A stretch of DNA of 64,000 bases from Polyangia bacterium (GTDB taxonomy: Bacteria > Myxococcota_A > Polyangia > Nannocystales > Nannocystaceae), in NCBI GenBank assembly GCA_030424595.1, contig JAUHWG010000023.1:62001-126000 (forward strand), read 5' to 3'. Each line of letters opens with the position of its first letter. Positions within the stretch are counted from its first letter, which is position 1. Positions 43,790-52,200 of this stretch are shown here, piece after piece. The notes beneath the pieces were generated by a model. It was given only the letters and a program-made list of their open reading frames with translations. It had not been told where the DNA came from and made no database searches. The translations under genes were made by a program, and so were the position numbers.

Positions 43790-44893
43790 ATGGGCAGCGA
43801 CGTCGCTCTTCTGGTCTTCTACCTGGTGCTCGCCTTGGGCGTCTCGTTCGCGTGTTCGATCTTCGAGGCGGTGCTCTTGAGCATCAGCCCCGGCTACGTG
43901 GCTGCGCTCGAGAAGCAGGGGGCGCCGGCGGCGAAGAAGATCGCCAACCTCAAGGCCGACATCGACAGGCCGCTCGCGGCGATCCTGAGCTTGAACACCA
44001 TCGCCCACACCGTGGGCGCGGCGGGCGTGGGCGCCCAGTCAGCGAAGGTCTTCGAGAGTGTTCCGCTCGCCGTCATCTCCGGAATACTCACGGTGCTGAT
44101 CCTCTTGATCTCCGAGATCATTCCGAAGTCGCTCGGCGCGATGTACTGGAAGAAGCTCGCGCCGGGAGTCGCCGCCTTGCTCGGTCCCATCACGCTGCTG
44201 ATGACCTGGACGCTCTTCGTACCGGCTGCGCGCGCGGTCACGGCGATGCTCGGCGGCGGCGGTCACGGGGTCAACCCGAGCCGCGAGGAGATCAGCGCGA
44301 TCGCGGAGCAGGGCGCTGCGCGCGGCGTATTCCCCAGCGGTGAGTCACGGGTGTTGAGCAACCTCTTCCGCCTCACCGAGCTGCGCGCGACCGACGTCAT
44401 GACGCCCCGGACGGTCGTGTTCTCGCTCGGTGAAGACACCCGCGTGGGTGACCTCGTCGACAGCGCGCCTGGCTTTCGCTTCTCACGTATCCCGATCCAT
44501 CAACGCTCGGTCGACGAGATCACCGGCTACGTCCTTCGCAACGACATCTTGCTTCGACTCGCCCGCGGCGAGCACGACGGCACGCTCATGGAGATGCGCC
44601 GCGAGCTGCTCTCCGTCCCCGAGACGACGCCGCTGTCCGTGCTGCTCGAGGCGCTGCTGGAGAAGCAAGCCCACCTCGCCCTCGTAGTCGGCAAGTACGG
44701 CGGGACGGCTGGGATCGTGACCCTCGAAGACGTGGTCGAGACCTTGATCGGAATGGAGATCGTCGACGAGGTCGACCGTGACGTCGACATGCGCGAGCTT
44801 GCACGCAAGCAGTGGGAGGGGCGCGCGCAGGCGATGGGCGTGCTCGTCGACGAAGCGGCGCCGGCAGCCGAGACCGCACCCGTCGGCGAGTAG
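43790..44893 (+). CDS. CNNM-domain transporter/hemolysin-like protein with CBS pair (CorC/HlyC family)
   Basis: The 367-residue protein has the N-terminal CNNM (DUF21) membrane domain: helices VALLVFYLVLALGVSFACSI, the SLNTIAHTVGAAGVGAQSAK pattern, and ISGILTVLILLISEIIPKSLG, the conserved SEIIPKxLG motif. A pair of CBS domains follows (ATDVMTPRTVVFSL and EKQAHLALVVGKYGGTAGIVTLEDVVE). The C-terminal CorC/HlyC transporter-associated domain is absent, a shorter form. These proteins affect Mg2+/Co2+ homeostasis. It is a single gene. Confidence 0.92.
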   Translation: MGSDVALLVFYLVLALGVSFACSIFEAVLLSISPGYVAALEKQGAPAAKKIANLKADIDRPLAAILSLNTIAHTVGAAGVGAQSAKVFESVPLAVISGILTVLILLISEIIPKSLGAMYWKKLAPGVAALLGPITLLMTWTLFVPAARAVTAMLGGGGHGVNPSREEISAIAEQGAARGVFPSGESRVLSNLFRLTELRATDVMTPRTVVFSLGEDTRVGDLVDSAPGFRFSRIPIHQRSVDEITGYVLRNDILLRLARGEHDGTLMEMRRELLSVPETTPLSVLLEALLEKQAHLALVVGKYGGTAGIVTLEDVVETLIGMEIVDEVDRDVDMRELARKQWEGRAQAMGVLVDEAAPAAETAPVGE

Positions 44894-44986
44894 GAGGCGT
44901 CCGGGCCCTGCCGGTCTTCGTGTGTGAACTCCGAGGCGAAGACGGTGATCGCAGTGCCGGCGTCGCTCTCGATCACCGGGGGATCA

Positions 44987-45062
44987 TCGGCGCGCACCGT
45001 CGGCGCGCACCGTCGGCGCGCACCGTCGGCGCGCACCGTCGGCGCGCACCGTCGGCGCGCAC
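44987..45062. repeat. 13-bp tandem repeat, about 5.8 copies
   Basis: TCGGCGCGCACCG is repeated perfectly from 44987 to 45062 in the convergent gap between the transporter and the esterase genes. The unit contains GCGCGC and is not coding. Confidence 0.9.
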
Positions 45063-45095
45063 GGGGCGTTGTGGGAGGGGCTGTGACAGTACTCC

Positions 45096-46205
45096 CTAGG
45101 AGGCCGCGAAGAACGCCCAGATCCCGGCCCCGGCGAAGCTCGGCCAGCCGTGACCGTTGCCGCCCCCCTCGTCGTGCTCACACCAATGCACCGGGTAGTC
45201 CGCGTCACAACCATCGTAGGCGACGCAAGGCGCCGGATCGACGGCGCTGCTCGCCTCCTCGCAACCGTTTCGATCGAGGTACTGATCCCTGGCCGAGGTC
45301 CCCTGCGAGAACTCGACGACCTGATCGGTCATGTCGTGGGCGAGCCAGGCCGCGACCTGACCGTTGCCACAGGTGCCGAAGGACGGCCCGCCCGCGACGC
45401 CGCCGACCGCCCGGAGGACGTCAGGGTAGAAGCAGCCGAGCGCGTTCGACATGTAGCTGCCGAAGCTGTGGCCGGCGCTGAAGATCCGCTCCTGATCGAC
45501 GCAGGCCGTCGTGTTCATCTCCTCCAGGAGCGCCTCGAAGAGGTCCATGTCCTCGCTGCCGGAGAACAGGTTCCAGCCGGTCATGTCGCCGAAGTTCGCC
45601 TGCGGCAGGCCGTCGGGGTAGACGAAGATCGCGGCGCCGTCGGAGGCCTGCTCGATCCCGTAGTAGAGGCGGGCGAGCGCACCGTCGCCGCCGAGGCCGT
45701 GCCAGGCGAAGACGAGCGGCGTCGGGCTGTCCGGATCGTAGCCGTCAGGGACCGAGAGAACGTAGGTGCGGCTCTTGCCGCCGACGTCGATCGTCGACGG
45801 AGTCACGCCGGCGGCGAGGGCCATGCCGCAGCCGGCGGAGGAGCCTCCGGTCGTCGTCCCGTCGGTGTCTGTGTCCCCCGTGTCCGTGTCGCTGTCGCTG
45901 TCGGTATCGGTGTCCGTGGCGCTGCCCGTGCTCGCCGTGGTCGTCGTCCCCGACGTCTCGCCGCCGCTGCTGGCGGTCGGCTCGCCCGACGTCGACGCCG
46001 AGGCGTCGCTCCCCCCGCTGGTGCCCTCGGTCGTCTCCGTGTCGCCCGTGCCGGTCGGTCCGTCGCCCGTCGCCGTCGCCGTCGTCGATCCCGACCCCTC
46101 GCTCGTCGACTCCGACGCGCTCGCGCCGTCGTCCTCCGGGTCGCCACAGGCCGAGAGAGTTCCGAGGAGTCCGAGGAGCACGAGGCGTGGCGCGAGGCGT
46201 GACAT
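45096..46205 (-). CDS. PHB-depolymerase/feruloyl-esterase-like lipoprotein (LpqC family)
   Basis: The 369-residue protein has a signal peptide with lipobox LSAC, a low-complexity Ser/Thr/Gly/Asp stalk (about 25-120), then an alpha/beta-hydrolase of the LpqC/PHB-depolymerase type. It shows TPLVFAWHGLGGDGALARLY (oxyanion region), ERIFSAGHSFGSYMSN (nucleophile Ser in GHSFG), a downstream Asp (AHDMTDQVV) and His in the HWCEHDEGGGNGHGWPSF segment. Secretion and anchoring suggest extracellular ester hydrolysis. The stop is at 45096 in a CTAG context. Start chosen at 46205 for the signal peptide. Confidence 0.88.
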   Translation of the reverse strand: MSRLAPRLVLLGLLGTLSACGDPEDDGASASESTSEGSGSTTATATGDGPTGTGDTETTEGTSGGSDASASTSGEPTASSGGETSGTTTTASTGSATDTDTDSDSDTDTGDTDTDGTTTGGSSAGCGMALAAGVTPSTIDVGGKSRTYVLSVPDGYDPDSPTPLVFAWHGLGGDGALARLYYGIEQASDGAAIFVYPDGLPQANFGDMTGWNLFSGSEDMDLFEALLEEMNTTACVDQERIFSAGHSFGSYMSNALGCFYPDVLRAVGGVAGGPSFGTCGNGQVAAWLAHDMTDQVVEFSQGTSARDQYLDRNGCEEASSAVDPAPCVAYDGCDADYPVHWCEHDEGGGNGHGWPSFAGAGIWAFFAAS

Positions 46206-46406
46206 CGGCGGACTATAGCGAAATGGAGCCGCGCGCGGACCCCGGGGGATCGATCGCCGCCGCCCGGCAGATCTGTCGGGGGCCCAGCACCCCACGAGCC
46301 CTGTCTCCCGTCGTGACGGCGGCGAAGACCTCCTGCTCTCGCCGAGGATGGCCGTCATCCGCTCGGGGGTCGGCGCCGCCGCGGCCCTGCGCTTGTCGAA
46401 GACCTG

Positions 46407-47813
46407 CTAGGTGGACGTGTCGGTGGACGTGTCGGCGGACGTGTCGACGGACGTGTCGGGCGCCCGCAGGGGCAAGTCGACGGTGAAGACAGAGCCCTCA
46501 CCGGGCGCGCTGGTGACGGAGATCGACCCGCCGAGCAGCTCGACCAGCTTCTTGGTGATCGCGAGGCCGAGCCCCGAGCCTTGGCGTCGACGGCGAGCGG
46601 AGTCGTCGACCTGGACGAAGGGGTCGAAGACCCGACGCAGCTTCTCCTCGGACATGCCGATGCCCTCGTCGGCGACGCTCAGGCGGACCCCTCGTCCCTC
46701 CGCCAGCGGGGCCGCCCGGACCGAGATCGTGCCCTCGTTCGTGAACTTGCAGGCGTTGCCGGCGAGGTTGATCAGCACCTGGTGGATCCGCCGGCGGTCG
46801 CTGTAGATCCTGAGGCCCGGCTCCGCCACAAGCTCGAGGGTGTTGTTGTTGACGGCGACGAGGGGCTCGACGGTCTGGCGGAGGCCTGCCAGGAGGCTGT
46901 CGAGCTCGATCGTCTCGAGATCGAGAATGACGGCGCCTGCCTCGATCTTCGAGACGTCCAGGAGCTCGTTGAGCAGGGCCAGCAGGTGCTGGCTAGCATC
47001 CGCGATCCGCTTGGCGTCTTCGCTGAGGGCATCGCTGCCCTCCTCGACGAGCTCGTCGAGGAGGAGCTCGCTGTAGCCGATGATCGCGTTGAGCGGGGTC
47101 CGCAGCTCGTGGCTCATGTGCCGGAGGAACTCCGTCTTGCGGCGGTCTGTCTGCTCGGCCTGCTGTCGGGCGACCGACAGCTCGCGGTTGAGGTGATGGA
47201 GGTGGGTCTCATTGCGGACGCGGTTGCGCTCGTAGACGGCCGCCAAAAAGTAGGCGAGCACCGGCGCGACCGAGAACGTCGTGACAAAGGTCGGGAAGTA
47301 GGCGGCGAAGCGCTCCGTCGTCACGTGCGGGACGTTGGTCGCCAGGTAGAGGACCGACGCGCAGGTGGTCGCGGCGCTCAAGAGCCCCCACCGCGAGCCG
47401 AGGAAGAAGGTGACGAGGACGGGGAAGCAGGAGAACCACGCGAGCACGGGCGCCGGAAAATGACCGGCCTGGCTGTGGATCAGCGGCAGCGCGATCCCCA
47501 TGAGAACTGAGAGGATCCCGCCTGAGATCCGCGCGGAGCGGGTCTTCCACTGGATCACGGGCAGCGAGAAGATGAAGAGCACGATGGCCAGCCCCGACCA
47601 GAAGCCGAAGTCGGCGGGGAGGGTCAGGCCGCGGACGATCTGAGCGATCGTCGTCAGGCCGCCGATCCCGGCGCACGAGACGACGAGGACGCGAGCTCGG
47701 ACCCGGGCCTCACCGTCGGCCAGGAGCTCGGGCGGGATGAGGCCGTCGACGGCGCTCATCACCCGAAGGAAGAGCGCCCCCTGGGACGCCTCGCTCTTGT
47801 GCTCTCCGTTCAT
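46407..47813 (-). CDS. Membrane sensor histidine kinase
   Basis: The 468-residue kinase has about six N-terminal membrane helices (residues ~42-195), a short coiled coil and a HisKA domain with phosphoacceptor His235 in LRHMSHELRTPLNAIIGYSE. The HATPase domain has an N box (LAGNACKFT), a G1 box (DEGIGM), an F box (FDPFVQVDDS) and a G2 box (GSGLGLAI). The C-terminus is a short DTSVDTSADTSTDTST tail encoded by a 12-bp tandem unit (46411-46460). No receiver domain or adjacent regulator is seen. The TAG stop is in CTAGCAG (46404-46410 region). Confidence 0.92.
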   Translation of the reverse strand: MNGEHKSEASQGALFLRVMSAVDGLIPPELLADGEARVRARVLVVSCAGIGGLTTIAQIVRGLTLPADFGFWSGLAIVLFIFSLPVIQWKTRSARISGGILSVLMGIALPLIHSQAGHFPAPVLAWFSCFPVLVTFFLGSRWGLLSAATTCASVLYLATNVPHVTTERFAAYFPTFVTTFSVAPVLAYFLAAVYERNRVRNETHLHHLNRELSVARQQAEQTDRRKTEFLRHMSHELRTPLNAIIGYSELLLDELVEEGSDALSEDAKRIADASQHLLALLNELLDVSKIEAGAVILDLETIELDSLLAGLRQTVEPLVAVNNNTLELVAEPGLRIYSDRRRIHQVLINLAGNACKFTNEGTISVRAAPLAEGRGVRLSVADEGIGMSEEKLRRVFDPFVQVDDSARRRRQGSGLGLAITKKLVELLGGSISVTSAPGEGSVFTVDLPLRAPDTSVDTSADTSTDTST

Positions 47814-48131
47814 CGTTCCCTGCGATGCGACGGTCAGTATGGCCGACTTTGGAGCAGCGCACGGGCTTGTTCCTCACCGCAGGGGCGAGCGGGCGAGCGG
47901 GCGACTTGGCGCTTGCGGGATCCAGGGCTGGGACGGTCCGCGCTAGGTCAGCAGAGCGGAGCGCCCAGGCCGCGGTCCTGCGACCGTGACCTTCGCGCTC
48001 ATGAGCGGGTGCCTCATCGGCGGCCGTGGCAGCGACTCGCGCGCACGGGCGAGGGTCTTTCGGTCGCCGATCGCGGCGATGGCGAGGTCGCGACAGCTCC
48101 CCGAGGCCTCAGCCTCGCGCTCGCCCCGTCC
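47814..48131. other. Divergent intergenic region
   Basis: Between the kinase and the lipoprotein genes there is no credible ORF. A run of GGGCGAGC units (47882-47903) is the only short repeat seen. The frame upstream of the lipoprotein start is open but Arg/Ser-rich and not protein-like. Confidence 0.5.
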
Positions 48132-48950
48132 ATGCGGTACACCGCAGGTCCTCGCGGAGACCTCGCCATCAGACCGACCAGCAAGACCGCCGCTTCGCTC
48201 CTCGTCGCCGCGCTCGTGGGCTCCTGCGCCGGCACCCAGAGCGGCGACCCGGCTCCCCCGGCACGCTCGTGCACCGGCTCCCCCGTGGTCGACGGCACGC
48301 GGCGCGCCTGCCTCGATGCCCCCTACACCCCGGCCGCTGGAGCGACGACCCTCGCCGACGGGACCCCCTTCGTCCGCGAGTCCTCGGGCCGCCGCTTCGT
48401 CTTTGATCTCCGCGGTGACACCGAGCTTGAGAGCGCGCAGATCAGCGCCTACCTCACCCGCCTCCGCAGCGCGAGCCCTACCCTCGCCTATCTCAGCTAC
48501 GGGCTCTACTGCGGCGAGGGCACCCGGATCTGCCTCCACCTCAGGCTCGACCTCTGCGCGGACTCGGTCGAGCGGGTCGCGTCCGAGGTGATCGCCGCGA
48601 TCGCCCAGGACCCGATCCTGCCCAGGCCAGCGACCGAGCTCGCGATCGAGCTCGGCGGTCTCGTCGAGCCCCGCTGCACGACGGCCCAGGCTGGCTGCGA
48701 GCCGCAACCACTGGATGAGGGGAGCCGCTACGACCCCTTCAAGAAGCGAGGCCCCCGCTTTCATCTCGGCGGCCAGCGGGGGGGATCGTGCGGCCATGAC
48801 GGCGAGTGCATGATCGCCGGCTGCGGCAATCGCTGTCTCCACTGGAGCTGCCCCGGCGCCAACGAGGCGAGCACCTGCGAGGGATACTCGTTCGCCAAGC
48901 CCGTGTTCTGCGGCTGCGTACGGGGCGAGTGCGGCTGGTTCTCGCAGTAG
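48132..48950 (+). CDS. Cys-rich lipoprotein
   Basis: The 272-residue protein has a signal peptide and lipobox LVGSC. The ectodomain has a beta-rich central part (RRFVFDLRGDTELESAQISA ... LAYLSYGLYCGEGTRICLHL) and a C-terminal Cys-rich end (GGSCGHDGECMIAGCGNRCL, HWSCPGANEASTC, CGCVRGECGWF). The GGxCxxDGEC pattern is common in myxobacterial surface proteins. The ATG at 48132 was chosen for signal peptide length. Function unknown. Confidence 0.75.
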   Translation: MRYTAGPRGDLAIRPTSKTAASLLVAALVGSCAGTQSGDPAPPARSCTGSPVVDGTRRACLDAPYTPAAGATTLADGTPFVRESSGRRFVFDLRGDTELESAQISAYLTRLRSASPTLAYLSYGLYCGEGTRICLHLRLDLCADSVERVASEVIAAIAQDPILPRPATELAIELGGLVEPRCTTAQAGCEPQPLDEGSRYDPFKKRGPRFHLGGQRGGSCGHDGECMIAGCGNRCLHWSCPGANEASTCEGYSFAKPVFCGCVRGECGWFSQ

Positions 48951-49264
48951 CCGACGCGAGTACGACGGCATCGCCCGCCTCGGCGCCGAGCCGCTGGCGG
49001 CGATGACCTTCACCTCTCCGCTCGTCACCGGGGGGATGAGCGTTGCTGAACATAGGCCACAGGCTCTACGAGCTGAGGCAGCGCCACGCCCCCCCTGAGG
49101 AGGTCTGCGAGGGGCTGCGATCGCTCGGCCTGAGCCCCGAGGGGTCGAGGTCATGACGCCTTGCGCCGCTCCGTGGAGCGCCGCGCCGAGCTGATCCGCG
49201 GCAGCGTCCAGCGCTCTCGATCCGCTCGCCGGCTCGGGCCAGCGTGCTACCGTTCTCGGCCTGG
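48951..49264. other. Gap with possible short remnant
   Basis: A short frame at about 49043-49156 encodes LLNIGHRLYELRQRHAPPEE and continues EVCEGLRSLGLSPEGS to a TGA at about 49154. It reads like a real protein segment but lacks an ATG or GTG start and is under 40 residues. It may be a relic. No promoter is identified. Confidence 0.35.
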
Positions 49265-52200
49265 ATGGGAGGTGACGGGGAAGAGCGAACGCCCGGGGGT
49301 GCGAGCATCCCGAGCTCGCTCGAGGCGACCCTGCGAGCGCGAGAGGTGACCGCCCCGCGGGGGCCCGACCTCGCGGGGACCCTGCCTTCGACGATCCCGG
49401 CAGAGGGCGACGATCGTCGCCCCGCCCAGGAGCTCCTCATCGCCGACACGCGGCCGCCCCCGTCGCCCGAAGCGAAGGCTGACGCCGCTCCGCCCCTGCA
49501 GGCGAAGGTCGCGGCCGAGCTCGGCACGGCGATGACGATCGCCCGCAGCGACGCCTCCCCCTCGCTCGACCAAACCCGCGCCTCCAGCTCAGGAGCCGCC
49601 GCTGGCCTCGCGACGACCGCCTTGGCCAGCCTGAGCGAGGCGATGACGATGGCGGCGCCGACGACAGACGGCTCTCCCGTGGGCGCCTCCCGCCCGCTCG
49701 ATCAGACCCGCGCCCGCAGACCCGAGCTCCCGCTCCGATCGCCCTCCCTGGACACCTCCGCGGCGGCGCTCAAGGAGACCCTCGCGAGCGGACGGATCGG
49801 CCACTTTCTGCTCCTCCGCGAGCTCGGGCGCGGGGCGATGGGGATCGTCCTCGCCGCCTATGATCAGGAGCTCGATCGCAAGGTCGCGATCAAGCTCCTC
49901 CACGCCAACCACCGACAGGACGCCTCGCAGGGTCGGTCGATGCTCCTGCGCGAGGCCCAAGCGATGGCCCGCCTCTCCCACCCGAACGTGGTCGCGGTCC
50001 ACGAGGTCGGGGTCGTCGCCGGAGCGGTCTTCGTCGCGATGCAGTACGTCGAGGGGGTCGACCTTCAGCAGTGGCTCGCCGCCGAGCGACGACCGTGGCG
50101 GGAGCTCGTCACGGCGCTCCGCGAGGCCGGTCAGGGGCTCGTCGCCGCCCACGCTCAAGGGCTCATCCACCGCGACTTCAAGCCGAGCAACGTCCTCGTC
50201 GGCGACGACGGCAGGATCCGCGTCGCCGACTTCGGCCTCGCGACGCGGCGGGGGGGCGAGCGGGTCGGCCCGGCTCACCACGGGCTCGAGCTCGGCGGCT
50301 CGACAGCCGAGACCCTCGCGAACGACCAGAGCCTCGTCGGCACCCCGCTCTACATGGCGCCCGAGCTCCTCAGAGGTGAGAGCGCGAGCCCGGCGAGCGA
50401 CCAGTACGCCTTCTGCGTCGCCCTCTACGAGGCGCTCTACGACGAGGTGCCCTTCTCCGGCGAGACCCTCGAGGAGCTGACAGCGTCCGTTCTCCTCGAC
50501 CCCCTCCCGCCCCGTCCGAGCTCCGACGTGCCGGAGTGGATCCACGCGGCGCTGGTCCGCGGGCTCGCCCGCGACCCCGCAGAGCGCTTCGAGTCCATGG
50601 CCGCGCTCGTCGATCTTCTCGGCGAGGATCCTGAGGCCGAGCGAGCCCTCCGCGAGCGCCGGACCCGACAGATCGTCGCCGTGATCACCGGCACGATCGC
50701 GCTGGTCGTCATCGTCGTCGCTACCTACGGCGCCGTCAGCAAGCACCTCCGCGAGCGCGAGGCGGACACCCGCCTCGAGAGCCTGAGCGCGGAGCTCCAG
50801 TCCCTACGCTCAGCCGGGAAGGAGGACGACGCCCAGCGCCTCCTCGAGGCCTTCGTCAGCCTGCCGCAGAACCGAGGCCTCGCGGTGGTCTCCCGCGCCT
50901 ACCTCCTCTGGGCGGAGGTCCAGGCCGACGACGCCGAGGCGATCGACGCCTACGCGAGCGCCTACATCAGCGCGAGCCGCCCGACGGAGGAGATCGCGGC
51001 CCTCCGCGGGCTGATCGACCGCCTGAGCCGTGCGCGGCTCGCCGCCGAGGCAGCCGCCGCGCTCAAGGTCATGGAGCGCCTCGATCAGAGCGAGGCGTCC
51101 ACCCCCAGGCTCCGCCACATCCGCCTCGAGGCAGCCCTCGCGCACAGGGATCTGCCGACCGCCGCCGCGACCCTCGCCGACTCCGACGACCCGAACGACC
51201 AGCGCTGGTCCGAGCTATTCACACGCCTCTCCCGGGTCACGCCTCTCCCGAACACCCCCCTCGCCTCGGCGCACAACGGCCTAAATGTCGCCCACCTCGA
51301 CGCCGACGGCGACGGGACGGACGAGATCGTGCTCACCCCCCACGGGCAACCGCTGCAGCTCCTCACGTCAGAGGCCACCCCGCAGCGGCTCCGCGCCATC
51401 GATCTCGAAGATCCCCACCGGACGCTCCACCTCGCGCCGATCGTCGCCGGTGAGCCGCTCGTGCTCGCCTCCTACCCCGGGGAGGAGCCGATGCAATTCG
51501 AGCTTCGCCTCCTCACCTACAGCGAAGACGGGAGCACCCGCATCATCGACGCCTGGCCCGACAGCTCCTCGTTCCACGCCGTCACCGTCGATCTCGATCG
51601 GGACGGCCAGCGAGAGATCTATGTCGTCACCCAGGCCTACACCCGACGCTTCTGGCGGATCGACCGGACGGCCGACGGCCAGTGGTCACGGAAGGTCGCC
51701 CACACCCCGACCGACGCCGCCACCTCGGACCTCATGAACGTCCTCGTCGCCGACCTCGATGACGACGGCGATGACGAGCTCGTCGTCGCGGCCGGGCCGT
51801 GGAAGGCCTACGATCTTCGGGTCTTCAAGCCGACCGGAGGGCGGGGCCTCGACCTCGTCGCCCGCCGCTCCTTCGGCTCCTTCGGCGGCGTCATCGCCAT
51901 GCGCATGCCGGGCCCAGACTTGGTCGCGTTTCAGAAGCTCGACGCTCAGATCGCCCCAGACCGCTTCCCGCAGGACTCGCCTCTGGGGGAGCCCGCCGGC
52001 CTCTACATCGTCGGCATGAGCGGCCGGACCCTCGATGACCTCGCCTTTGCCAGCCGGGGGACAGGCGCCCCGTCTCGCCAGCGGCCTCGGCTCGGCATCA
52101 TCCGATCTGCGGACCTCGACGGCGACGGTCAGGACGAGCTTGTGCTCGACGCCCATGAGCACGGCACAGCGCTCGCGCGCTTTAGCCCCGGCAGCCCCCT

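Noticed and set aside
44987..45062. CRISPR-like direct repeats
   Set aside because: The 13-bp units are contiguous without spacers and no cas genes are present; simple tandem repeat.
47943..49154. Long minus-strand frame opposite the Cys-rich lipoprotein
   Set aside because: No family or signal; the plus-strand product has a signal peptide and ordered cysteines.
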